Positions 1 through 9,240 of a stretch of 20,647 nt of DNA are shown here, one piece after another. The stretch comes from Symsagittifera roscoffensis (taxonomy: Eukaryota; Xenacoelomorpha; Acoela; Convolutidae): assembly GCF_963678635.1 (NCBI RefSeq), contig NW_026970809.1, forward strand, positions 1-20,647, in the 5' to 3' direction. The notes under the pieces are model-generated. The model had not been told where the DNA came from, ran no database searches, and saw nothing but the letters and a program-made list of their open reading frames with translations. Position numbers and translations under genes: made by a program. Within the stretch, counting starts at the first letter, position 1; each line of letters starts with the position of its first letter.

Positions 1-854
1 TTTTAACGTCTTGCAAAGGCGGCGACAGTATCCGGCTCAGAGATCATGCGAAGTTAAATGGAGTCAAATTAGCATTTTATCATTATTTTGACTTTGACTT
101 CGTTTGTCCGGATTTATTTTAACAGAACATTTTATAAAAAGCTCCACTTTTTGAAAATTTCTGAAAATTTCATCGTTTCACTATGAAAACTACATCAGAT
201 ACATGAAAAGGCAGCCAGTGGAATTAAGCTTACATAAAACCAAATAAATCTGAAACATGAACAAAGTGGAAAGAAGGCAAAAAAATGTGCTTCACGTGGG
301 ACCATTTTTTGATTAAATTATGGGGTTTGAAATGGGCCCTTTTGGTCAATTTAGAAAATTAAAATCGCAATAAACTTTCGATGGTTTTGTATCATGTATC
401 AAAGTTTCGACCCCTCACAAACCAAAGGATCATCCTTTGGTATTATGTTATATCAAATATTTTCGGCCGAGCAAACCTAAAATTGTTCAAAAAAGCCTTC
501 TTCGGCTTCAAAATGTACTAATTTTGAAGAAAAGAGCGCGCCAAAAAATGCAAACTTTTAGTCATAGCAGGGTCTGCATAGTGTTCTAAGAGCTCCCGAA
601 AAGTTAATTTGATTGACCTTAAAAAGTCGACAAAATTTTTGATTTTTTAATTTTTTAAAGATCCAAGATCCGCCCATGCTCAAATATGTTAGCTTTGGTC
701 ATTGATAGCCTGATCGATCCCATGAAACAAACGGAAATTATTTCTTTTTGTAAGTATATTTTTATAAAGTAGTTCAAATTTAAGTTAAAGTATTATAAGA
801 TGGCAGTAGAAATATAGAAAACTTGAAAATAGTTTTGATAGCAAAATAAGTTTT
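1..854. other. Gene-free AT-rich flank downstream of NeuroD
   Basis: No domain or long reading frame is recognisable here. The first 50 bases are GC-richer than the rest and hold very short open stretches on both strands, so the edge of another gene could lie there, but nothing supports a call. A perfect 10-base inverted repeat sits at 421-441. The remainder is A/T-rich sequence with homopolymer runs, on the 3' side of the minus-strand NeuroD gene. Confidence 0.5.
421..441. repeat. Perfect 10-bp inverted repeat
   Basis: The arms ACCAAAGGAT and ATCCTTTGGT are exact reverse complements separated by a single C. The site could be a cruciform or a dimeric protein site. It could also be chance, although a 10-base perfect arm with a 1-base spacer is uncommon. 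No function is visible. Confidence 0.75.
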
Positions 855-860
855 TTTATT
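855..860 (-). promoter_or_regulatory. Candidate polyadenylation signal of NeuroD
   Basis: The minus strand reads AATAAA beginning 13 bases after the TGA stop of the NeuroD gene. That would make a very short 3' untranslated region. In DNA this AT-rich the hexamer also occurs by chance, so the call rests on position alone. Confidence 0.4.
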
Positions 861-872
861 GAATTTTTTTAC

Positions 873-2228
873 TCAGAACAAGTTGAATAGATCGGGTCCG
901 CTTTGAAATTTAGGCTCCTTGGTTTCCAAATTTGGAAACGAACTCCTGAAATCAGTGTTTCCTCTGGACATCAATGCACAGTAAACATTCTGGTTTTCTG
1001 GACTGAATCCGAGAAAGTTTTCAGACTCCATTGAATATGCACAAGTCACAGACGCCAATTGATTCTCGTGGTGGGAAAAACTTGGCGTTGTCAAGTTTGA
1101 TTGGTTGAAACTGAAACTCGGCTTTGAATACAGATTCTCGTTCGCACCGAAATGACTTGTCAAACTTAGTTCATTTGTGCTGTCGCAATTTGAGCTCGTA
1201 TCTGGCGTCGGGCATTCGAACATGCATTGCTGATCTTCGGAGTTTGATCTCAAATCTGACTGGCTTAACGAATGATTACCGACCGCCACTGCTCGGCCAT
1301 ACCTCCGACCTTTTTGCCCAAACTTTGATACGAACTGCATGTTCGGGAAAATGATTCTCGGGTTAACTTGATAGCACGAGGCTACCAAATGCATGGTTGA
1401 AAGTGAAAGCCCTTCACACAATGATTGTACAAAAACCGAAGCGTCTGGCGCTGTATTTGTTTTTAAGACATCACTCATTGCCTTAATGTAGTTTTTAGCC
1501 AGTCTTAAAGTTTCAATTTTGGACAGTTTTTGTGTCGCGTGAGGCGATCCGGGGATTACATTTCTCAGTTGGTCCAGAGCACTGTTTAATCCATGCATGC
1601 GTGATCTTTCGCGGGTGTTCGCTTTTGACCTGAAATTAAATTATTTCATGACATGCGAAGCATGACTGCCTTAATGAGTAACAATTTTTGTTAGCAAATG
1701 TTAATTTTAAATTCTAATTTGATTTTTTGTCAAGTTCCATGTAATTCTGATTAAGATCTTTTTTTCCTAGTAGTCTTGGTACAAAATTGTGCCAGCGAAT
1801 ACATATTTGACAGCAGCGAAATCGTCAGAAAACAGTTTCCAGTAATTATTTGAATAATTTCATTTAATTTTGCGAAAATGACCCTAATTTACAGCTAAAG
1901 AACATCATAGCGGTTTGGACGTCACATCAAGATTTCGCTCTCTTAACTAATGAAACTAAAAGTGTGCTTACCTGCGCACTTTGAGCTTAATCAGTCTGGC
2001 TTTTGTCAGTTTCTTCTTCTTCGGCCCTCGTTTCTTCGGCTTCGTCTCCTCCGGTTCGCCCCGAATGTTGCCACCTCCGAGGTGATTGGGATTCAAATGT
2101 GGGTCGTTTTCTCCGAGCAGTGTCTGGATCTCTTCGTCACTCATGCTCTGTAGTCGGTCGAAGTTCTTCAGCAGGTCTCTCATGATGGCCTGTTTTTGAC
2201 TGTGCGATTTGGTCAGAAAGGATGACAT
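873..2228 (-). CDS. NeuroD-family bHLH transcription factor, two exons
   Basis: The coding exons are 2228-1972 and 1629-873, giving 337 residues. Residues 59-83 are the lysine-rich [17 protein letters not shown] type segment that precedes the bHLH in NeuroD proteins. The bHLH spans about 84-141, with DNA-contacting basic residues N90, R92, E93 and R94. Helix 2 contains [15 protein letters not shown], a NeuroD/Atonal-family hallmark. Residues about 150-195 match the Neuro_bHLH C-terminal domain ([11 protein letters not shown]-like and NPRIIFP-like). Family members bind E-boxes (CANNTG) as heterodimers with E proteins in the nucleus and drive neuronal differentiation. The ATG at 2228 is the first in frame and begins a plausible NeuroD N-terminus. 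Oddities: the loop appears one residue longer than the usual NeuroD loop, the usual Trp of helix 2 is Lys135, and the intron lies in the basic region. Neurogenin is less likely because of the Neuro_bHLH tail. The exact ortholog within the NeuroD family is not settled. Confidence 0.93.
1630..1971 (-). other. Intron of the NeuroD gene
   Basis: On the minus strand the donor reads CAG|GTAAGC (exon ends at 1972) and the acceptor reads TTTCAG|GTC (exon resumes at 1629). It is a phase 2 intron: AG plus G encodes Arg86. Removing its 342 bases joins KVRR to [10 protein letters not shown] without interruption and rebuilds a complete basic region. That strongly supports the splice. Confidence 0.92.
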
Positions 2229-2232
2229 TTTG

Positions 2233-2245
2233 CTAAGAAACCAAA
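2233..2245 (-). promoter_or_regulatory. Possible splice acceptor just before the NeuroD start codon
   Basis: Reading the minus strand, a T-rich tract ending TTTCTTAG is followed by CAAA and then the ATG at 2228. The AG lies only four bases from the start codon. It could be the 3' end of an intron in the 5' untranslated region, or a spliced-leader trans-splicing acceptor, since both leave a very short leader. The sequence alone does not separate the two, and chance is possible. Confidence 0.4.
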
Positions 2246-2359
2246 CAAAATTAGCTGATCTGCTGTGAAATATCCGACCATCATTTGAGCTGTTCGGGGA
2301 AGTGCTTTTGACCCCTTTATTTAGATTTTATCACCTTTCTTTCTGAGTCAAAACTTTGG

Positions 2360-2926
2360 TTTGAATTCAAACTCAATAAGAGCACGCCCTAGTTGACGAA
2401 GATGGGCTATCTTGTTAGGTCTTGTAAGGTTCATGATAAAAATAGCTATTTTAGACCTTCCCGTTTTGAACCACATTTTTCAAGCACAATAAATTAGCTC
2501 GCACTAGTTGACAAAAATGGGCTATCTTGTTAGGTCTTGTAAGGTTCATGACAAAAATAGCTATTTTAGACCTTCCCGTTTTGAACCACATTTTTCAAGC
2601 ACAATAAATTAGCTCGCACTAGTTGACGAAGATGGGCTATCTTGTTAGGTCTTGTAAGGTTCATGACAAAAATAGCTATTTTAGACCTTCCCGTTTTGAA
2701 CCACATTTTTCAAGCACAATAAATTAGCTCGCACTAGTTGACGAAGATGGGCTATCTTGTTAGGTCTTGTAAGGTTCATGACAAAAATAGCTATTTTAGA
2801 CCTTCCCGTTTTGAACCACATTTTTCAAGCACAATAAATTAGCTCGCACTAGTTGACGAAGATGGGCTATCTTGTTAGGTCTTGTAAGGTTCATGACAAA
2901 AATAGCTATTTTGAACCACCTTTTTT
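2360..2926. repeat. Tandem array of about five 115-bp units
   Basis: The unit containing GATGGGCTATCTTGTTAGGT recurs with an exact spacing of 115 bases (T at 2403, 2518, 2633, 2748 and 2863). The inner units are nearly identical. The left edge is degenerate, with faint homology back to about 2360 and good homology from 2386. The fifth copy lacks 15 bases near 2912 and fades by about 2926. Every unit carries the perfect 14-base palindrome AAAATAGCTATTTT and an internal near-duplicate (CTTGTTAGGT / CTTGTAAGGT). I saw no E-box in the unit. The array starts about 130-160 bases upstream of the NeuroD start codon. Confidence 0.95.
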
Positions 2927-3128
2927 GTGTTTGAGTTATAAAGGGTTTTTGCTTGCTTGGAATCTCTAGAAAAAAACAGCGTTGATACCTAGTTATAAGT
3001 GAAAAAAAAACAGTACGTGTGTTAAAGTATTGATATTGCGTCAAACTTTGACCTAATACCATTAATTAAACACACGAACTACTTTTCACAACCTTCGCTG
3101 AACAACTTCGGAATTCATATAATGAAAA

Positions 3129-3332
3129 GGATCTACTTAACAATCCCCCCATCTACTTAAGAATCTCAACCCCTGTAAATAAAAACTTGAGCGTTGTATG
3201 TAAGTTCGAATTTTGTTGCATTCTGATTGGTCGAAAATTCGCTGCAAGTAATCTACTTAACAATCTCCCATCTCCCCCCCCCCCCCTCCTTTCTTGAAAG
3301 GCGGGGGGGGGGGGAGAGATTGTTAAATAGAT
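3129..3332. repeat. Foldback/MITE-like cluster with poly-C and poly-G hairpin
   Basis: The motif ATCTACTTAA(C/G)AATC occurs in direct orientation near 3130, 3151 and 3251, and inverted at 3316-3332. The segment 3251-3332 folds into one long hairpin. Its outer arms of 17 bases match at 16 positions, then a run of 13 C (3274-3286) faces a run of 12 G (3303-3314), and the tip is CCTTTC-TT-GAAAGG. This is typical of a foldback element or a small hairpin-type miniature transposon remnant. No flanking target duplication was identified. Confidence 0.75.
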
Positions 3333-5945
3333 CCAATGAAAGTTAATTAAGAATCAGTAATTTGAATGGTGATATTTCATTATTGAAATATATTTTTGCC
3401 GCATGCTTTTTTAGGTTAATGATGAAAATTGCTCGCTTTTTAAATGAAGCCAAGAAGCCTTTTCCAAAAGTTCAAGCATTTCTTTTCGGTAACTTCCTCT
3501 TTGTGAAAATTGATTTACAAATTAGATTGCTCAAAGCACTCTTGTGGTTATGAAGTTGGGATGAATGGAGCCAACATTTTAATAGTTGAACTCTTAAATA
3601 GATACAATATCAAAACTTTGATTAATTGGTGTTTTTAAGTGGATCATTAAACTACAGGTCGTTTTGTTTAGTTCAAAAGGCGTTTCAGAGCAAAAATATT
3701 ACAAAAGAGCGTCATTTGATAAGTAAAAGTTCACGCAGTTATTTGGTTCTTGCGCATAGAGTAAAAAAGAACGTCATAGTAGTTTATCAATAGTGTTTTT
3801 GCATCCTCACAAAAAAATCTTCAATTTTACCTCCCATAATCAACTTTTTCTTAGATTAAACGAAGAGGGAAGAGAAGGAAAACTTCCTGTAATTGAAATC
3901 AACTTTCTCCTGTCCTGTTGATTGCCCTCTTGAAGTTCATCAAGAGTGCAATCAAGAGAAGGAAGTAACTGATAGCAGAAGAACTCCTGAGAAAACAAAT
4001 CTGGGGAATCGTTTTTTTCCTTCATTATCTAACTCAAAAACAAACAAAAAACGTTCTAAAAAATAATTTTCCATCGGGTTTTATTTTTTTGAACAAAATA
4101 GATTCAAAGATTTAATACTTAATTTCCAAGCTGCAACTACCAGAAACATCAAGTTTTGGGGCCGTTAAGCAAAAAAAAATCCGTGGTAAGGGGATGCGGG
4201 GAGGGGTTTTGTTTATGTCTAACATTCTCTAAAAAAAATGCAGCCGCTGAAGTTTGCAACCCAAAAAGCACCCGCAAGGCGCAGTGAGCGTCCGCTTCTT
4301 CCTATCTGAGACATTTTTTGTCGCTGAATTGGTTAAATTGACTAAATAGCAGAGCAAACTTGATTTTTTTGAGTTTTTGATTCGAAACAACTCCGACTGA
4401 AAAAAAAGAAAGCTGACAGAATTTAGGTAGAAAATTTCATCAACATACAAAAATGTTTATTCGAGTAGTTTGCTCTGATATGTTAACAACTTTTTAGAAA
4501 GCTTTTTCTATGGATAATCTTATTCTGATCAAACAATAGCAAGAAAAGGATCACATGGATAGTTTTGGAAAATCGCAAAAAATCTCCAAGAGGAAGTTAA
4601 AATTTGCTTTCAAACTTGAAAACTTACCTTAATTTACGAACTATCTATCAATGATAAATATTCAAAACTGCTGCTGGTTGCTGATTTGATCCAGATGTTT
4701 TTGTAACCCTTGAATAACTGCCGGACTTTTTTTGGTTCCAGCTGAAAATTCTGGCTTCGTCAATTCGCCTTTTTTGTTTATTTTTGTTCACCAATTTTTC
4801 CACTCGAGCTATTGTTATTTTTAGTTAAGTGTTCAACCATAAAATATAATCAATGTGATATTAGCTCGCGAGCGCTAAAGTGGCCCATTTTTTCACAATT
4901 TGACCCTTGAGACCTGAAGTTGGGAAAAGTTATGCGTGAAATAATAACCTCGTAATCACAAGTGTCGAGTTAAGTGTACTCGGGGGAGAAACAAAGCATC
5001 AAATTGCAGAGTAGAAATTTACCTGAAATTCACCCCCTCTCTTTAACCCCTTTTCATACTGTAATGCACATTAGATCCCGTCAATAGGCTGATAATCCAA
5101 TTTTATCACTGTCAAAATCAACTCGATTGCAAAACAAAGCTCTATTTTAATCTACTCAAATTATACTTTGCTTCTGAATACATCTGTCATAATATTTAAT
5201 GGGGGAATAAAAAGAGGAAAAAAATGTTTTTTTATAAAATCAGCTATTTGCAGCAATTTTTTAGACATTTGTCAAACAATAACTTTTAGAGTCTTTTCGG
5301 ATTCTTCAATCATACTAAATATACGGATGACACAAAAACGGTTAACAAGCCAGAAAGGTTTCCTAGGATGGTTCTTGTCAAGGAGCTGTTTCATAATACC
5401 ATTATTTAACCCATATGTTCGCCAGATCCATAAAAAACTTATAGATATAACCTAATTTTGGTGATAGTTTTTTCCTTGAGTTGCACAGTAATATTTAATC
5501 TCAAGCTTATATAATCTTTTGGACTCAGTAAGTTTTGAATGCCCCTTCAGTTGTGTTCACGTCTCATTTTCCGAACAAAGGTCATAATTTGATCAAAATT
5601 TTGGGTCCGATAAAAAACCGGTTCTTGATTGAATCAGAATTTTGTCGACCTTTTTACAGCAAGTAAATTTATATTTCCATAAACTCTAAATTCGTTGACC
5701 TCTATCAAATTATACAATTACGAAAGGTCGAATAATTTATTTGAGTTACATCACATTGTTTTGTAAACAGTAGGGTAGGCTCATCAAAGTCAAACAAACT
5801 TTTTGACTGAATAGTTTGCTGAACTTCGGGTTCAAGCATAAATAATAACTGGCTCACTTCGGCCTTCAACTTCAAAGACTCACTTTGCAATATTGCTCGA
5901 TAGTTGCTCAATTTTCAAATAAAAACAGTTTCAGAAAACCTCAAA

Positions 5946-5953
5946 TTTATAAA
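5946..5953 (+). promoter_or_regulatory. Weak TATA-like site upstream of lipocalin
   Basis: TTTATAAA lies about 35-42 bases before the lipocalin ATG. The position could suit a TATA box with a very short leader. Such strings are frequent in this AT-rich sequence, so the support is weak. Confidence 0.2.
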
Positions 5954-5987
5954 CTACAATTTCATTTTTACAATTTAAAAAAGAAAA

Positions 5988-6966
5988 ATGAAACTCTATG
6001 TTTTTCACACGTTGACAACGGTGATTCTAATTATTTCCCAAATACATATTGGGGAAACGGGAAATAGGAACGCTTGTTTCCCCGAAGGGTTTCAAAGTCT
6101 AGACATCAGTGAATTCGAGCTACTCGGCAAGTGGTTCGAGACGGAACGAACTTACTTCCCTCTGGAGAACTGGTACTCGTGTGTTCAGTTTGAGTTTAGC
6201 CTCGGACTTGGAGATACCTTAAATGGTATGTTTTCAGCTTTTGGCTCGTAGCTTAGTTTTTGATCATAATTTTTGGATTCTAAATTAGTTGCAATCAATT
6301 TACCCTTACCATGTGCAGTAGGTTGCAGAATTGTTGGGGGAGGGGGGGGGGTTCAGTTTTGTTTGTCATTTTTTACAAAATGAGCGATTCTTATGCGTAA
6401 AAATGTGTGATTCTGAGGTTCCAGCAAAAAAATTGCAGCCCTACGCCCAAAAACTTTGCGCACGCTTACTTTCTATACAAAAAGCTGCGGTGTCATCATA
6501 TTTTGATCGCCGCGGCCGCGTTAGCAAAATCCAGACAAAAAATCTTGTTTGCAATATTTTAGATGCTAGCATCGACTTCGAAATTGTTTCCGATAACATA
6601 TTTTTCCCTAATAGTTACCAGTACGGCACAATGCGTAAAGAGTACTTAGCCAATGGGACATCCCTCTTACGCTTCAACTTCGACGAAGAAATCACAGGAG
6701 CTATGAACGAGCTAAATGTTCACGTTGTCGACTACTTGAAAGACGAATACATCATCCTCTACGCTTGTCACGTGATCGACAAAAGTGTTTCACGTTTTCA
6801 CAGTTACGAGAGTGTGAAGAAATATGCGTGGATTTTGGTACGGGATGCAGATGATGATGGAACAGTAGCTTGGAAAGCGAGGCAGAGGCTCCTTCAGTTG
6901 ACACCAGTAAGGGCGACATCTTTGTACCCGACAAACAGATGGCAATGTCACAATGGGAAAGACTAA
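5988..6966 (+). CDS. Secreted lipocalin (apolipoprotein D/insecticyanin-like), two exons
   Basis: Exons 5988-6225 and 6563-6966 encode 213 residues, a normal lipocalin length. Residues 1 to about 25 form a signal peptide (Lys2, hydrophobic core around 9-19), so the protein should be secreted. The first lipocalin motif is G47-K48-W49 (LLGKWFETER). The second is D140-E-Y142..Y146-A-C148, and the third is A168-W-I-L-V-R173 near the C-terminal helix. Four cysteines (C30, C65, C148, C208) are placed as in ApoD and insect bilin-binding lipocalins, which usually pair first-third and second-fourth. N110-G-T is a possible N-glycosylation site. The family folds as an eight-stranded barrel that carries small hydrophobic ligands; the ligand here cannot be told. 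The ATG at 5988 is chosen because the signal peptide begins there. No clear AATAAA follows the TAA stop closely. Confidence 0.88.
6226..6562 (+). other. Intron of the lipocalin gene
   Basis: The donor is AATG|GTATGT and the acceptor ATTTTAG|ATGC. The intron is phase 1: G plus AT restores Asp80, giving GDTLN-DASIDFEIVS without a break. It is 337 bases long and contains a G-rich run at about 6342-6351. The frame of exon 2 stays open for most of the intron upstream (from about 6331), which would inflate a naive gene call. The lipocalin alignment and matching phase favour the splice. Confidence 0.85.
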
Positions 6967-9059
6967 AAAAACGTAGTCTTTTGAATTCTTGTTTTTTATG
7001 ATCTTTTTGCTCAATTTATAATTTTCAGAAAACAGATGAGATCATTTGAGCAAACTTTTGAATTTTGGTGTTCCACGTGCGTTGGCGATCACATTCGTTG
7101 GATAATCGGGCTTATAATTTCATACCACGTAAAATGTTTCCAAGTGGTTATAAACATGCCTCAATTACCTATTGAGCTATTGAGCTATCTTAAGCCATAG
7201 CGGGAATGGGGGGATTGCTCAATTGATCCAACAGATGTAATTACTTCTTACACGAATGTTTTTGTGCAATAACTCAAGTTGACCCTCAGACAAAAATGTG
7301 ACGCCATATACAAAGCTGTATGAAGTTCTGGTCAAAAAGAATGAAAAATTTTTTCTTCTAAATTTTTTCACAGCAAAAAATTGTTCACAAAAAATTTTTT
7401 TTGAACAAATTTTAACTCTTTGCCAAAAACCGTCCAACAAACGAATAGTTTCAAAGTGTTCAATTTCCTACAAAAAAAATTTAAACCGTCAAATATAACT
7501 ATTTGATTGGAAAGTATAGTATACAATTCAGAAAAGCCTTGATTTTTAGTTTGATTTTTAGATTTTTGATGTCAAAACAGTGACTAAAACTTGTGCTCGA
7601 GGTGGTTGTTTATTTCTCAAGATAAAGCTTGAACTTTTAAGTTTTGAGACCAATGCTATTGATATCGAATGCTATTGATACCCTGAAATCAAAATATACA
7701 TATAAACTTTGTGTATCATCTTTTTTTAAACATTTGAAAGCAAACAAAAAATGCCAATTTGGCCAATTTTACTACCCTTGCGATAAGCAATGATATTGAA
7801 ATCGGGTGCCAAACTTTTTTTTCCGTAAACAACTTTTTTCTCAGAATAGTCACATGGTAAAAAGTGCATGAATGGATGCTTAATAATGTGGTAAATGTAT
7901 TAGCTGCATGCAGATAATACGCGGCGTTTGGTCGACTTCAATTCTGTCGTCTTTTTTTCCTAATATTTTCATTCTATTAATTTTTGTTGATTTTATAAGA
8001 AATGAACTCTAATAAGACACATTTGAACTCCAACGAAAAACTTCTGAATCGCATTTTTTAACCTTTCATAAAAATTTTCAGAAAAATTACTGATAAAAAC
8101 TGACACTATTTTTTTGAAATTTTCGAAATCAATTTTTGGCTTTCTAGTTCGCTTATCATTTTTGGCCGAAACCTTCGTTATTTGCTTTGAGCGACCTGTT
8201 TTGGATTTATTATGCTTGCCCTTATAATTTTTCCTGAAGTTTTTTGAATTTACACATGGTTTTTTTTTTGTATTCACTCAACTTAAATGAGGTAAAATTG
8301 AAGTTTTATGAAGTTTTAAAATACTTTTCCAAATTTCTCGGAAAAAAACTTAAAAATTATAAAAAAAGTTTTCGATTTTTCTTGAGCGGCATGCTGTTTT
8401 CATTATCTGCTTTTGGTGAAGGTAATGGAAGTCATGCGTTTATTTGCGTTTTTTGTTATAATTTTCAAAAGTATTTTTTTGTCCCTTAATTTTTATTTTG
8501 CTTTAAAAGTTTTCTAGACTATATAATTATGTGGAATGATTTTTTCTGCAAAATTATCGGATTTCGGAGACTTTGAGTGCTATCAGATCTCAAATTAACT
8601 ACAAAAGTTTTTATTCAATTTTTGCTTTTAATTTTCAGATACTTTTTTTTCAATTGTTCATTTTGGCTGGTTTTCTTGACTACTGTATTTTTTAAGATTA
8701 CTTCTATATGTACATTGTTTCTTTTACCCTTAAGGTTATCAAGATTTTCCGTTTTTTTTCCTAATATAGACGACCGTAGGTTTGCCAGCTCAGTATTTTG
8801 GATTAATTTGTCTTATTTTATTTTTGTTTAATTCCTAGCAATTCTGTAAAACTTTACGCTGATAATTGATTCAAACTTATGGCACATCAATTTTTTTGAC
8901 CATTTTTTCCGTTTTTTTCTTGATTTTGAAAAATCGCACTCTTGGATTTTTATGACCAATTTCTCCGTTTTGTCTGCATGGCTACCACTCTTGATTTTTT
9001 TAATAACATTTTAATTTTGGTCATCATTTTTTGCAAAAAGTTGTTTTTAGTAAAAATGA
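6967..9059. other. Gene-free AT-rich region downstream of lipocalin
   Basis: No recognisable coding domain, RNA gene or transposon was seen. Frames translate to Lys/Phe/Asn-rich low-complexity sequence. A 94-codon minus frame at 7993-8277 is very basic and matches no family I know. The plus strand from about 8250 to 9050 is strikingly T-rich. A 28-base near-perfect palindrome lies at 7381-7408. Confidence 0.5.
7381..7408. repeat. 28-bp near-perfect AT-rich palindrome
   Basis: TTGTTCACAAAAAA is followed directly by TTTTTTTTGAACAA. The 14-base arms pair at 13 positions with no spacer. Such AT palindromes can extrude as cruciforms. Chance is possible given the A/T runs, but the GTTC/GAAC ends make it more ordered than its surroundings. 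Confidence 0.6.
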
Positions 9060-9240
9060 GTTTCATTTGAGACTAACATGTGATACTTGGGGGTGTTGTT
9101 TTTTCCCCTTCTTTAAGATTCGTTGGCTTTCTGTATCGCAAATGGTACAAAGCTCAGCTTGGCCTCTGTGTATAGTTTTGGTTCTACGCGGTGGAAAAGG
9201 CGACTTAATCTTGCTCAGAAGCCATTACAGTTTCAACTGA
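9060..9240. other. GC-richer island with open frames on both strands
   Basis: This stretch stands out from the AT desert. The plus strand is open to a TGA at 9240. The minus strand has an open frame of about 53 codons containing a Cys-x-x-Cys pair (LCTICDTE). Neither starts with a convincing ATG at an exon boundary and neither resembles a known domain. It could be an isolated exon or an old transposon remnant. Confidence 0.25.

Larger units (their letters stand above)
2927..5987. other. Intergenic AT-rich region between NeuroD and lipocalin
   Basis: Apart from the foldback cluster at 3129-3332 there is no supported gene. Open frames here are short, lack recognisable domains and look like chance frames in AT-rich DNA. 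Two weak candidates on the minus strand are an open stretch at about 4625-4800 ending in a good donor (AAG|GTAAGT), and a 68-codon frame at 5705-5911 with no ATG. Neither could be matched to a family. A GC-richer patch at 4185-4320 also shows nothing recognisable. Confidence 0.5.

Noticed and set aside
1-60. GC-richer left edge considered as a gene end or a 5S-like RNA
   Set aside because: The open stretches are under 20 codons, and there is no match to the conserved 5S internal promoter sequence. Nothing can be supported at the window edge.
1124-2185. Plus-strand frames opposite the NeuroD exons (1124-1354, 1950-2153, 2003-2185)
   Set aside because: They are antisense shadows of the well-supported minus-strand bHLH gene.
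5168-5455. 95-codon plus-strand frame
   Set aside because: It has no recognisable motif, and its codon composition matches AT-rich noncoding DNA. A frame this long is not unusual over 20 kb.
7993-8277. Basic 94-codon minus-strand frame
   Set aside because: Lys/Asn/Phe-rich composition follows from the AT-rich sequence. There is no domain, splice context or conserved motif.
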